Positions 9,052-17,764 of a stretch of 64,000 bases of DNA are shown one piece after another (positions within the stretch are counted from its first letter, which is position 1; each line of letters starts with the position of its first letter). A program made the position numbers and the translations under genes. A model generated the notes under the pieces. The model was not told the origin of the DNA. It worked only from the letters and a program-made list of their open reading frames with translations, and searched no databases. The DNA lies in assembly GCA_002238685.1 (NCBI GenBank), contig MPMV01000002.1, positions 124,001 through 188,000 on the forward strand. The letters are read 5' to 3'. This stretch comes from a bacterium EF100-94H03 bin56. Its GTDB lineage: Bacteria; Pseudomonadota; Alphaproteobacteria; SP197.

Positions 9052-9066
9052 CGGGCGGAGCGCCCG
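9052..9066 (+). terminator. Possible hairpin terminator after the HAL-like gene
   Basis: A perfect stem CGGGCG / CGCCCG with a GAG loop begins 13 bases after the HAL-like stop codon. There is no T-run after it, so an intrinsic terminator is only a suggestion. Confidence 0.25.
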
Positions 9067-9132
9067 ACCCTCCCGGGGCCGACGCTGCCGTGACGGGGCC
9101 GGTTGGCGCACGTCTTGAATGACCTAGGCGGC

Positions 9133-9160
9133 CTTGAAGTGCGGGAATCGTGGCCTACAT
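9133..9160 (+). promoter_or_regulatory. Candidate heat-shock (RpoH) promoter of htpG
   Basis: CTTGAA at 9133-9138 and CCTACAT at 9154-9160 are separated by 15 bases, close to the alphaproteobacterial sigma-32 pattern (CTTG, 17 bases, CYTATNT). The htpG start lies 29 bases downstream. Heat-shock control of HtpG is well established in the family. Confidence 0.5.
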
Positions 9161-9189
9161 CAGGCCAAGGCTAGAGTGAGGCATCCAAC

Positions 9190-11088
9190 ATGGCCGAAAC
9201 GCAGACCGGCGCTCATCACGAGTTTCAGGCCGAGGTCAACCGCATTCTCGATATTGTCGTCAATTCGCTCTATTCGAAGCGCGAGGTGTTCCTGCGGGAG
9301 CTGATCTCCAATGCGTCGGATGCCTGCGACCGACTGCGTTACGAGGCCCAGCTCGACGATTCGCTGATGCGGAACGACCCCGACCTCTCCATCACCGTCT
9401 CGCTCGACGACAAGAAGTCGCGGATCACGGTCACCGACAACGGCATCGGCATGAGCCGGGACGAGCTGGTGGCCAATCTCGGCACCATCGCCGGGTCGGG
9501 AACCGCGAAATTCGCCCGGCAATTGGCCGAGGCCGAGAAGGAAAAGGCGAAGAAGGAACGCTCGGACATCAGCATGATTGGCCAGTTCGGCGTCGGGTTC
9601 TATGCCGTCTTCATGGTCGCCGGGTCGGTGACCGTGACGTCCAGGAAAGCCGGATCCGGGGAAGCCTGGACCTGGACATCGGACGGCCGGACGGGTTTCG
9701 ACGTGGCCGAAGCGCCGGCCGACACGCCGCGCGGCACCACCATCACCCTCGAGATGAAGAAGGACTCGAAGGAATTCGCCGACAAGCATCGTCTCGAAAC
9801 CATCATCGGAACCTATTCCGGGCATATCGGATTGCCGGTGTGGGTCTCTGCAGGAGGCGAATCGCGCCAAGTCAACGAGGCCGCGGCCCTGTGGACCCGG
9901 CCCAGGTCCGCCATCTCCGAGGACGAGTACACCGAGTTCTACCGCCATGTCAGCCACGGCTTCGACGAACCCTGGCTGACGCTTCACAACAGGGCAGAGG
10001 GTGTCATCGCCTACACGAACCTGCTGTTCATTCCGTCCTCGGCGCCCTACGACCTCTTCGATCCCAAACGCCAGCACGGCGTCAAGCTCTATGTCCGCAA
10101 GGTCTTCATCACCGATGAATGCGAGGGGCTGATTCCGCCGTGGCTGCGGTTCCTGCGCGGCATCGTCGATTCCGAGGACCTGCCCCTCAATGTCAGCCGC
10201 GAAGTCCTGCAGAACAATCCGGTGGTCGAGAGGATCTCGAGGGCGATCGTCAAGCGGGTGCTGTCCGAACTTGGCAAGAAGGCGAAGAAGGACACGGAAT
10301 CCTTTCACGCCTTCTGGGAGACCTTCGGCGCCGTCCTCAAGGAAGGCGTCTATGAGGATCACAAGCGTCGCGACACCCTCATGCCCCTGCTGCGCTTCCG
10401 CTCGACGACGCGGGACGGCTGGGTCAGCCTCGATGACTACATCGCCGCGATGAAGGAGGGCCAGGACTCCGTCTACCTGCTGATCGGGGACAGGCTCGAG
10501 ACCATGCGATCCAATCCCATGCTCGAGGCCTTCCGGGCGAAGGACGTCGAGGTGCTCCTTCTCGATCACCCGGTCGACGAGTTCTGGACCATGTCGGTCG
10601 ACGGGTATGAAGGAAAGTCGCTCGTCAATGTCGCTCGCGGCGACATCGATCTCGCGGCCATCCACGGAGACGACGCCGGGACCACCGGCAAGGAGGAGGA
10701 GACCGGCGACATCACGCCACTCATCGCCATGCTCAAACTCGCTCTCGAGAACAAGGTCACGGACGTGCGCGAATCGAAGCGCCTCACCGACTCGGCCTGC
10801 TGCCTGGTGGTGGACGAGGGCGAAATGAGCATGCGTCTGCAGAAGATCCTGCAGTCCAGCGGCCAGGACGCCATGTCCGGGAAGCGCATTCTCGAGATCA
10901 ACCCGGGCCATGCCCTGATCCGTTCGCTTGTCGAGCGAACGCGAAGCGAGGGTTCGAGCCACCAGATCGAGGACATGGCCCACCTGCTTCTGGACCAGGC
11001 GCTGATCCAGGAAGGCGAACTGCCTCAGGACCCGGCCCGCTTCGCCCAACGCATGAGCGACACGATGGCAAAGGCGGTGGCCCTCTGA
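9190..11088 (+). CDS. htpG: Molecular chaperone HtpG (bacterial Hsp90)
   Basis: Full-length Hsp90-type ATPase chaperone of 632 aa. The N-terminal GHKL ATP-binding domain has FLRELISNASDACD with the catalytic Glu, DNGIGM, GTIAGSGT and GQFGVGFYA. The middle domain carries the LPLNVSREVLQ segment with the ATP-contacting Arg. A C-terminal dimerisation domain follows. It acts in the cytoplasm in the folding and remodelling of client proteins. It appears to be transcribed alone, from a heat-shock-like promoter at 9133-9160. Confidence 0.97.
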   Translation: MAETQTGAHHEFQAEVNRILDIVVNSLYSKREVFLRELISNASDACDRLRYEAQLDDSLMRNDPDLSITVSLDDKKSRITVTDNGIGMSRDELVANLGTIAGSGTAKFARQLAEAEKEKAKKERSDISMIGQFGVGFYAVFMVAGSVTVTSRKAGSGEAWTWTSDGRTGFDVAEAPADTPRGTTITLEMKKDSKEFADKHRLETIIGTYSGHIGLPVWVSAGGESRQVNEAAALWTRPRSAISEDEYTEFYRHVSHGFDEPWLTLHNRAEGVIAYTNLLFIPSSAPYDLFDPKRQHGVKLYVRKVFITDECEGLIPPWLRFLRGIVDSEDLPLNVSREVLQNNPVVERISRAIVKRVLSELGKKAKKDTESFHAFWETFGAVLKEGVYEDHKRRDTLMPLLRFRSTTRDGWVSLDDYIAAMKEGQDSVYLLIGDRLETMRSNPMLEAFRAKDVEVLLLDHPVDEFWTMSVDGYEGKSLVNVARGDIDLAAIHGDDAGTTGKEEETGDITPLIAMLKLALENKVTDVRESKRLTDSACCLVVDEGEMSMRLQKILQSSGQDAMSGKRILEINPGHALIRSLVERTRSEGSSHQIEDMAHLLLDQALIQEGELPQDPARFAQRMSDTMAKAVAL

Positions 11089-11492
11089 ACGTCATCGACA
11101 TCAACGCCCGCTCCAGACCGCAGGAGGCGTCGATGAATGAACGCAGAGTTGCTTTTGACGGGCGGCAACACCGATCCCGAGGGGTGCTCCCGACCTGCAC
11201 GGTTCGACCCCGGTTCGTCAACCGTGCCCGGTGAAGGCGCAACGAACCTCATCGGCCGCTCCACGCAACGGACATGACCGAGGCCGTCGCGTTCGAAGCC
11301 CGCCGCTTCGTCAGGACGGAGCGTATTCCTGGCTGGCTCTGCGATCCCGGGTCATCACCAGCGCAGGATCCTGCCTGCAGCGCGCACTGAAGGGTGCGGC
11401 GCGAGCCACGGCAGCGGGCGGTCCGGCGAGAAGGCGCTGCGCACTCTGGTCCGGGGGAACTGCCGCGCGCGCCGGATTTCCCGCCGTCTGGT
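11089..11492. other. Gene-free spacer between convergent genes
   Basis: About 400 bases between the stops of htpG and the class II aldolase. Short open frames exist, such as a 33-codon frame at 11132, but none has a recognisable product or convincing ribosome site. No clear terminator was seen. Confidence 0.4.
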
Positions 11493-12209
11493 TCATGCGG
11501 CCTTCTTGCGTACCTTGCGCGGCGATCGCGCACCAGCGGCCTCCACGCGACCGGCGTCGTCCTGGACTCCGTATCCCGCAAAGGCCGCGAGGGTCTCCTC
11601 CACCTCGGCATCGCTCAGCAATGTCGGTCCGCCGATCTGCAGGCTGAGGTAGTACTGCCTCGCGATCGTCTCGAGTTCGACGGCCCGCCACATTGCCTTG
11701 GCGAGCGAGTCGCCGATCGTGATCATGCCGTGGTTGGCCAGCAGACAGGCGGTACGGTCTTCCAGGGCGGCGACAGCCAGCCGGGACAGTTCATCGGTCC
11801 CGAACCGCACATAGTCAGCGCAGCGTACGTTGTTCCCGCCGAAGCTGGCGACCATGTAGTGGCAGGCAGGGATCTCCTTGTGCGCGATGGCAAGGGTGGT
11901 GCAGTAGGCCGGATGTGCATGCACAACAGCGTTGGCGTCGGGACGTTCGCGCAGGATCCTGTGGTGAAAGGGCCACTCCGTCGACGGCTTGAGCGGACCT
12001 TCCCAGGCGCCGCTTTCGTCTTCCAGCGACATCGACGCGACCATCTCGGGCTCCATCGTGTCGTATGGAATCGCTGATGGCGATATCAGCATGCGGGTGC
12101 CGCAACGTACCGAAATGTTCCCGGACGTTCCCTGGTTGATGCCGCTCGCATTCAATTCGCGACAGCGTTCAACCAGATCACGGCGCAGGTCCTTTTCCAC
12201 CTTGTTCAT
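11493..12209 (-). CDS. Class II aldolase/adducin family protein (L-fuculose-phosphate-aldolase-like)
   Basis: Zn-dependent class II aldolase of 238 aa. The landmarks are GTSGNISVR near residue 30, the metal-binding HAHP (about residues 97-100), the catalytic region around EIPACHY, and LLANHGMI with a further His ligand. Relatives cleave ketose phosphates such as L-fuculose-1-phosphate or act as tetrose/erythrulose phosphate isomerases. It is the last gene of the leftward operon and its start overlaps the 73-aa gene by 4 bases. With the kinase and SorC regulator next door it fits polyol or rare-sugar breakdown. Confidence 0.85.
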   Translation of the reverse strand: MNKVEKDLRRDLVERCRELNASGINQGTSGNISVRCGTRMLISPSAIPYDTMEPEMVASMSLEDESGAWEGPLKPSTEWPFHHRILRERPDANAVVHAHPAYCTTLAIAHKEIPACHYMVASFGGNNVRCADYVRFGTDELSRLAVAALEDRTACLLANHGMITIGDSLAKAMWRAVELETIARQYYLSLQIGGPTLLSDAEVEETLAAFAGYGVQDDAGRVEAAGARSPRKVRKKAA

Positions 12210-12427
12210 CGTTCTCTCTTCTCCGGAAATTTGAAAATGCCAATTGTTTCACGTTCGCGCGGGATCGCGACAGCGATTTCCGCGATGTCCGCAGCGCCAC
12301 GCGACAAAGCGGCCAGCGCCTCGCGAAGTGGCTCAAGGGCCTGCGCCGGCAGACGGTCGTCGATGTCCGCAAAGACGACACCGGTCGCCACCGCGGTTTC
12401 AAGCGACGTGTCAGCCAGCGGGCGCAT
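12206..12427 (-). CDS. Small protein of unknown function (73 aa) in polyol operon
   Basis: A 73-residue frame locked between two known genes by two 4-base ATGA overlaps, at 12427 with the dehydrogenase stop and at 12206-12209 with the aldolase start. That arrangement argues strongly that it is translated. The sequence is acidic/Ala-rich in the first half (VFADIDDRLP) and basic at the end (FKFPEKRER). It has no signal peptide, no membrane segment, and no cysteine or histidine pattern. I do not recognise a family. It could be a small subunit or an assembly factor for either neighbour. A GTG at 12430 is an alternative start. Confidence 0.6.
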   Translation of the reverse strand: MRPLADTSLETAVATGVVFADIDDRLPAQALEPLREALAALSRGAADIAEIAVAIPRERETIGIFKFPEKRER

Positions 12428-13794
12428 CACGCCGCTTCCGCCGCAAAGTCGTCGAGGAGGCCGGCATCGCAGGCGATGTCTACGAAGGAGAACCGGTTTC
12501 TCATTTCGTGGGCGTGCCGCACGGCCTCGCGATAGAATGCCGCGTCAAGTCCGAGCTCGGCGGCGGTCGTCGCTCCGCCCGCCGCCGAAAGTCGCTCGCG
12601 CATGGTCTCGACCGGCACGCAGAGCGACAGACACTCCCTGCGCAGGGCAGGCCAGATCTCCTGGAGTTTACCGTTAAGCGTGGCGGCTCCGCACGCGTCG
12701 AGCGCCTTCCTCTTGTACTCTGCCGCACATTGCGCACCGACCTGCGGGCCCATGCGCCGTGCCATATCGTCCTCGTCGATCCGGGTCGGCTCCAGCATCG
12801 GGGGCTGAGGCCGCTCGAGCAGCCACTGCTGCAGCCGTGCCATCGTGATGCTCGCAACCCCGACCTGCTCGCCATGCAGCGTTCCCGGATGCCGCTCTTG
12901 CGCGAAGCAGTCGATGTAGTGCGAGATCTGGTGTTCGCTCATCGACCCGTGGTTCGAGACACCTGTGAACCCGACGCCCAGACCCGACAGGGTGAGGCTC
13001 CGCACCAGGTAGCCCACCGCCTCGGTGTCGCCGCGTCCGATGGCCGCGGCCCGGGCATTCATCTCGACATCGTTCTTTGCCGAAATGATGTAGGGCTCTT
13101 CCCGGAAGAACGTTTCGAGCAGACGATGCGACATCCACCAGTCGATCCGGGCAACCGACGAGCACAGACAGTCGCCGAATCCGGCGGCGGCCATGCGCGG
13201 GGGCGCCGCCGCGATGGTCTCGAGCTCAAGGAAGACGCCCTTCGGCGCATGGGCCTTGAGCGACACCCTGAGGCCGCCCGGCAGACGCATCGATGCCGTG
13301 GACGAGGTGTATCCGTCCATCGACGCGGCGGTGCCGAACACCGAGCAGGTCCGGCCGTCCTGCGCAGTAACGTACTTGCAAAGATCGTTGATCGTGCCGG
13401 AGCCGACTGCCACGAGGTGATCAACCCCCGTGACGCGGTCGCACAGCTTGGCCGCCATGGCGAGATTGGCGTGCGGCTCTTCGTCGAGGATCGTTGCCCT
13501 GACCGCCAGGCCTCCGGCAAGACAGGCGTCGTGCACCCGCCGGCCAAGAGCCTCCCAGGTGTTGGCGTCCGCGACGATCGCGACGGGCCCTCCTGAGATG
13601 CCGACAGAGCGCAGCAGAGAGACCTCCTCGCCGTCAAGCGTTTCAGCGATGACGATCTTCTCGGTGGCGCTTCGCGGCGACCTCTCGCCGGTCGCCGGGT
13701 TGACCCAGCGGCCCAGGTAGATGTCGTCAATCAACTCGGTCCAGCCGCCCGCCGGACTGTTCAGATCCGGGCAGCAGGGGGATTCTTCCAACAC
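12427..13794 (-). CDS. sn-Glycerol-1-phosphate dehydrogenase (AraM/EgsA) family, iron-alcohol-dehydrogenase fold
   Basis: Metal-dependent NAD(P)-linked dehydrogenase of about 455 aa, longer than the roughly 395-residue B. subtilis EgsA, mostly at the N-terminus. Cofactor motif GSGTINDLCKY and FGTAASMDGYTS are typical of AraM. The three metal ligands of EgsA have counterparts: Asp in AAAGFGDCL, His in SMSEHQISH and His in TLHGEQVG. Probable substrate is a phosphorylated polyol or ketose. The GTG start at 13794 is favoured over a TTG at 13812 because a candidate promoter places transcription start near 13817 and GGGG precedes the GTG. Confidence 0.82.
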   Translation of the reverse strand: MLEESPCCPDLNSPAGGWTELIDDIYLGRWVNPATGERSPRSATEKIVIAETLDGEEVSLLRSVGISGGPVAIVADANTWEALGRRVHDACLAGGLAVRATILDEEPHANLAMAAKLCDRVTGVDHLVAVGSGTINDLCKYVTAQDGRTCSVFGTAASMDGYTSSTASMRLPGGLRVSLKAHAPKGVFLELETIAAAPPRMAAAGFGDCLCSSVARIDWWMSHRLLETFFREEPYIISAKNDVEMNARAAAIGRGDTEAVGYLVRSLTLSGLGVGFTGVSNHGSMSEHQISHYIDCFAQERHPGTLHGEQVGVASITMARLQQWLLERPQPPMLEPTRIDEDDMARRMGPQVGAQCAAEYKRKALDACGAATLNGKLQEIWPALRRECLSLCVPVETMRERLSAAGGATTAAELGLDAAFYREAVRHAHEMRNRFSFVDIACDAGLLDDFAAEAA

Positions 13795-13818
13795 GTGCGC
13801 CCCAATACCCAATAATCT

Positions 13819-13884
13819 CTGACATATTTCAGGGTTATCTGACGATTGTCAATGACGTCTTCCATTTGTCCTTGACAACTGTCA
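13819..13884. promoter_or_regulatory. Three candidate SorC operator palindromes
   Basis: Within 66 bases there are CTGA-N6-TCAG (13819-13832), TGAC-N4-GTCA (13840-13851) and TGACA-N2-TGTCA (13873-13884). They lie between the divergent dehydrogenase and SorC genes and overlap a promoter box. Repeated TGAC/GTCA half-sites fit a multimeric regulator such as SorC proteins. Confidence 0.5.
13824..13852 (-). promoter_or_regulatory. Candidate sigma-70 promoter of the aldolase operon
   Basis: On the minus strand TTGACA (13847-13852) and AAATAT (13824-13829) are separated by exactly 17 bases, about 30 bases upstream of the chosen GTG start at 13794. The -35 box overlaps a TGAC/GTCA palindrome, suggesting repression or activation by the adjacent SorC regulator. 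Confidence 0.5.
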
Positions 13885-13905
13885 GCAGCGGCAGACTGTT
13901 CCGCC

Positions 13906-14883
13906 ATGAAAGAGACAAGGGCGCCGACGGAGTTCGGCGGCGATACGCTGATCTGGGCGGCTTGGATGTACTACGTGGACGCGCTCACCCAGAACGAAAT
14001 CGCGCAGGCTCTGGGCGTTTCGCGCGCCTCGGTCGCCAATTATCTCGCCGAGGCGCGTCGCCGGGGCCTGGTGAAGATCGACCTCGACCCGCAGCTCCTG
14101 GCCGCCGTGGGCCGCAGCCGGAAGCTGGCTCAACGGTTCGGGCTCGAGGGGGCATTCGTCGCGCCCGACGCTGGTGCACCGACAGCCGTCGAGGACGAGG
14201 TCGCGTTGAGGCGTCGCCTCGGAGCAGCGGCGGCACAGGTCCTCGCTCCGCACATGCGGCCCAACCGTATGATCGGAATGGCCTGGGGACGCACGATGCT
14301 CGAACTCGCCCGCGCCACACCGGAACAATCGCTTCCCGGACTGCAGGTGGTGCAGGTGTCGGGGAGTTCACTGGGGGACGCGGAGTCTTCGCCCGAGGCC
14401 TGTACGGCGCTGATCGCCGGCCGGCTTGGCGCCCGTTGCCGCAACCTCTATGCGCCGGCCGTCGTGACACGCCGGGACGTTCGCGACGCCCTGTTGGCCG
14501 AGCCGACACTGCAGCGGCATTTCGAGCGGCTGCGCGCCTGCGACATCGTGGTCTTCGGTGTCGGCGAGTTGACGCGCGACGTGACCTGGTCCGACGCCGA
14601 AATGTTGCCCGGATCGATTGTCGAGGCGTACATGGATCGCGGCGCCGTTGCCATCCTGATCGCACGCTTCATCGCTGCTGATGGACACGAGGTAAGAGGT
14701 CCGGTCAGCGAGCGGCATATCGGCATGGCCCTGGACGATCTTCTGTCGACGCCGGTGCGCTTCTGCGTCGCGGGCGGAGCCGCCAAGTACGAGGCCATCC
14801 GGGCGACGCTGGCCGGCGGATACGCCACGCATCTTGTGACCGATGCAGCAACGGCCCGGCGTTTGCTGGAGGAGGCGCCATGA
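13906..14883 (+). CDS. SorC/DeoR-type sugar-binding transcriptional regulator
   Basis: A 325-aa SorC-family regulator. The N-terminal helix-turn-helix (LTQNEIAQALGVSRASVANY, about residues 27-46) is followed by the NagB/RpiA-like effector domain with GMAWGRTMLELA, VVFGVGEL and the C-terminal GGAAKYEAIRA typical of phosphosugar-binding SorC proteins such as EryD. It likely responds to a phosphorylated intermediate made by the kinase downstream. Its stop overlaps the kinase start by 4 bases. It is divergent from the dehydrogenase-aldolase arm, so it probably controls both arms and itself through the palindromes at 13819-13884. Confidence 0.9.
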   Translation: MKETRAPTEFGGDTLIWAAWMYYVDALTQNEIAQALGVSRASVANYLAEARRRGLVKIDLDPQLLAAVGRSRKLAQRFGLEGAFVAPDAGAPTAVEDEVALRRRLGAAAAQVLAPHMRPNRMIGMAWGRTMLELARATPEQSLPGLQVVQVSGSSLGDAESSPEACTALIAGRLGARCRNLYAPAVVTRRDVRDALLAEPTLQRHFERLRACDIVVFGVGELTRDVTWSDAEMLPGSIVEAYMDRGAVAILIARFIAADGHEVRGPVSERHIGMALDDLLSTPVRFCVAGGAAKYEAIRATLAGGYATHLVTDAATARRLLEEAP

Positions 14884-16361
14884 GCGAACGCGGCGATCTC
14901 GTGATCGGCCTCGACAGTTCCACCCAGTCCACCAAGGCTATCGCGTGGACGCGCGAGGGCGAAGCAGTGGCCGAGGGACGGGCGCCGATTGCCATGTCGA
15001 CGCCGCGTGCCGGCCGGGCCGAGCAGGATGTCGAGGACTGGTGGTCTGCGGCCCTGGCGGCGCTGAAAGACGTCGCGGCAACGATCGATCCCGCCCGGAT
15101 CGCGGGTCTGGCGATTTCCAATCAGCGCGAGACGGTTGCGCTGGTCGATGACGCGTTGCGCGCGACACGTCCGGCGATCGTCTGGCTCGACGAGCGCGCC
15201 GTGGGCGAGGTCGGGCGCCTGACAAGCCAGTTTGGCGGCGAACGGCTGCACAGGGTCACCGGCAAGCCGCCCGACCTGACCCCGGTCGTCTATCGTCTGA
15301 GCTGGTTGCGTCACCACGCGCCGGACGAGCTCGACACGGCTGCAAGGATCCTGGACGTCCACGGATTCCTGACAGGCCGGCTGACCGGCAGGGCGGTGGC
15401 GAGCTGGACGAGCGCCGACCCATTCGGGGTCTTCGACATCGGCTCCAGGACCTGGTCCTCGCCGATCCTGACCCACCTGGGACTCGACTCCACCCGTTTT
15501 GCCGATCTCGAGCGGCCGGGCGCGCTGGTCGGTCTGCTCCTCGACGAGGTCGCGCAGGAGACCGGACTTGTTCCGGGCACGCCGGTCTTCGCCGCAGGCG
15601 GTGACGGCCAGTGCGCGGGGCTCGGCGTCAATGCCGTGCGCGAAGGCATCGTCTTCCTCAATCTCGGCACCGCGATCGTCACCGGCACCTGGTCTTCGAC
15701 CCCGCACATAAGCCGGTCCTGGCGAACCATGACCTCACCGGACGGCGAGGGGTACTTCCTGGAAGGCGTTCAGCGCGCCGGCGCCTTCCTCGTGAACTGG
15801 TTCATCGACACCTTCGCCGGCGGCCGTGACGACCCGGGCGTCTTCACTCGACTGGAGACCCAGGCGGCATCGCTGCCCATCGGGTCTGACGGCGTGTTGG
15901 TGTGTCCCTACCTTTCGGGATGCATGGACCCGCATTGGGATCCCGATGCCCGCGCTGCCTTTCTCGAACTGGCGCCGCATCACGGGTTGGCGCATCTCTA
16001 TCGGGCCAGCCTCGAGGCGCTCACCCTCGAATCGGCGCGTTGCATTGCCACGATGGCCGCGAACGGCCTGTCGTCCAGTCGCATTCTCGCTGTTGGCGGC
16101 GGCGCCAACAGCGAACTCTGGTCGCGGATGATCGCCGACGCCAGCGGCCTGCCGCTGACAAGAAGCGAAAGCCTTGAAGCGTCGTCACTGGGTGCCGCCA
16201 TGTCCGCCGCGGTCGGCGCAGGATGGTTCCCGCGCTTCAGCGACGCCGCGGCGGCGATGTCGAGAGAAGGCGCGACATTCTTGCCGGACCACGACCTTCG
16301 CCCGGCATGGGCGGCTCTTCTCGAACGCCAAGCGAAGGCCTATCGTCCCATCAGTCCTTGA
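14880..16361 (+). CDS. FGGY-family carbohydrate kinase
   Basis: ATP-dependent sugar/polyol kinase of 493 aa with an actin-like fold. The N-terminal phosphate loop is GLDSSTQSTKA, substrate-side residues include ISNQRETVALVD and VWLDERA, and the C-terminal ATP-binding signature is GGGANSELWSRMIAD. The mid-protein GGDGQCAGLG and LNLGTAIVTG segments are also diagnostic. Xylulose, ribulose, fuculose or a tetritol could be the substrate. It is translationally coupled to the SorC gene. Together with the dehydrogenase and class II aldolase it suggests phosphorylation, oxidation and cleavage of a polyol. Confidence 0.9.
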   Translation: MSERGDLVIGLDSSTQSTKAIAWTREGEAVAEGRAPIAMSTPRAGRAEQDVEDWWSAALAALKDVAATIDPARIAGLAISNQRETVALVDDALRATRPAIVWLDERAVGEVGRLTSQFGGERLHRVTGKPPDLTPVVYRLSWLRHHAPDELDTAARILDVHGFLTGRLTGRAVASWTSADPFGVFDIGSRTWSSPILTHLGLDSTRFADLERPGALVGLLLDEVAQETGLVPGTPVFAAGGDGQCAGLGVNAVREGIVFLNLGTAIVTGTWSSTPHISRSWRTMTSPDGEGYFLEGVQRAGAFLVNWFIDTFAGGRDDPGVFTRLETQAASLPIGSDGVLVCPYLSGCMDPHWDPDARAAFLELAPHHGLAHLYRASLEALTLESARCIATMAANGLSSSRILAVGGGANSELWSRMIADASGLPLTRSESLEASSLGAAMSAAVGAGWFPRFSDAAAAMSREGATFLPDHDLRPAWAALLERQAKAYRPISP

Positions 16362-16471
16362 CCCGGACTTGTGCCCGTTCGAGCATCAAGGAGGATCCGA
16401 TGCCGTTGCCCTCCGGACGATCGGCACCCGCACATGCAGGAACAGCGCCCTTGTGAGAGAGGTCCGCACCA

Positions 16472-16885
16472 TTGAACATCCGCCCGTGTACTCCTGGTGA
16501 CCGCGCCGGAATCATCGCGCTGTGGGAACGTGTGTTCCCCGATGACCCGCCGCACAATGCGCCGGCGAAGGTGTTCGACGCCAAGCTCCTGATGGGCGAT
16601 GACCTGCTTTTCGTAGCTGAGGACACGGAGTGCATCATCGGCACCGTGATGGCGGGATACGACGGCCATCGGGGTTGGTTGTACAAGGTCGCGGTCGCGC
16701 CCGGGTGCCGGCGGCGCGGTATCGGCACGAACCTTGTCCGCCACGCCGTCGACGCGTTGCGAGCCGTGGGCTGCATCAAGGTCAACCTCCAGATACGGGC
16801 GACAAACACTGCAGTCCGGGGGTTCTACGAGTCGCTCGGGTTCGAGGCGGAGGCACGCTTGAGCATGGGGCTGCACATTCGCTGA
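16472..16885 (+). CDS. GNAT acetyltransferase, YpeA-like
   Basis: A 137-aa GCN5-related N-acetyltransferase. The acetyl-CoA-binding motif A is visible in VAVAPGCRRRGIGTNLV, and VMAGYDGHRGWLYK and the C-terminal FYESLGFEAE match the YpeA group of GNAT proteins. Its physiological acceptor is unknown. The start is TTG at 16472, supported by GAGAGG eight bases upstream. It lies 110 bases after the kinase and may be transcribed separately. Confidence 0.82.
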   Translation: MNIRPCTPGDRAGIIALWERVFPDDPPHNAPAKVFDAKLLMGDDLLFVAEDTECIIGTVMAGYDGHRGWLYKVAVAPGCRRRGIGTNLVRHAVDALRAVGCIKVNLQIRATNTAVRGFYESLGFEAEARLSMGLHIR

Positions 16886-17764
16886 TCCGTCGGTCTCATG
16901 CTTATGTGGTTCGGGCTTCGACGCATCGGTGCAGCTGGCGCGGCCGTCCGAATGGATCGCGCCCTCGAGGTGGTGCAAGAGCCTGGTGTCGGATGCGGTA
17001 TCTGGCGTTTCGGAACAGTACATGTCGTCATCTGCCTGAATGCCAGAGAGTCCGGCGACGCCGGAATGGGTCATATCCTGGATTCAGTCTTGTGCCAGTG
17101 CACACCACCATCCCTGCTTGCTGCGTTCCGCTGGTACTCTTGAAGGGACTCGACCTGCGACTGCGCCAGGACTGTTCCCCGACCCGAGCTGGTACGATCC
17201 CGCCTCGACCGATTGTTCGCACAGTCCCTTCGCAGATGTTCCGCGACGCGGTGCAATGTCTTCGTGGTAACGTCCACCTCGTCAAGGTCCGGCCTGAGGC
17301 GGCGCCTGCAACCCCGTTTCCCGGCTCCCGATCCGATGCGGTGGTCGCCATCGTTGACCCAGTCGATCAGTGCCCGGGCCTCGGTCAGCGTGTCTCTCTC
17401 CCCATCGGCATTGTGGAGAGACACTGGCAGCCTGATACGTCATTTTCGGTCGCGTTCGATTGAAGATAATGGCACGCGATCGGAGGTGGGGCGCCCGGCC
17501 TGCATCGATTGCGCCGGCGCCGAGGGCTGCAGGAACACAGGGACCGGATACCGTAACATCGCCGGTGCGCTGGCGCACCATGGCGGGGACCCTCGTGCCA
17601 TCGTAGCGCGCATGTTCGACCTGCTCCCGGTGGTACGCGACGGCCACTACCGCCATGAGTTCCGCAGCGCGTTCTCCATCACGTGAGTCCTTCTGCCTCA
17701 CACAGTTGAACGAAGGAACAGGTGCCCCCTGCGGTCGCTGCCTTCTTCCAAGAGTGTCTCGTCC
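16886..17764. other. Long stretch without a supportable gene
   Basis: About 880 bases between the acetyltransferase and the Bcr/CflA transporter. Several frames stay open for 100-150 codons on both strands because of high GC, but none has a recognisable domain, a good ribosome site, or plausible composition (excess Arg and Ser). Decayed mobile DNA is possible, since an IS3 remnant lies 1.4 kb away, but I could not identify a family. Confidence 0.4.

Noticed and set aside
9160-11049. Long (629-codon) open frame antisense to htpG
   Set aside because: It mirrors the htpG codon pattern in a high-GC genome, has no recognisable domain and no ribosome site; htpG itself is unmistakable.
14448-15707. 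419-codon frame antisense to the SorC and kinase genes
   Set aside because: It spans two certain genes on the other strand and has no family features.
16340-17074. 244-codon minus-strand frame over the acetyltransferase
   Set aside because: It overlaps a clear GNAT gene and continues into non-coding sequence; no motifs.
17071-17424. 117-codon minus-strand frame with a faintly transposase-like LTEARALIDW stretch
   Set aside because: The resemblance is too short and no DDE residues or neighbouring frames support it.
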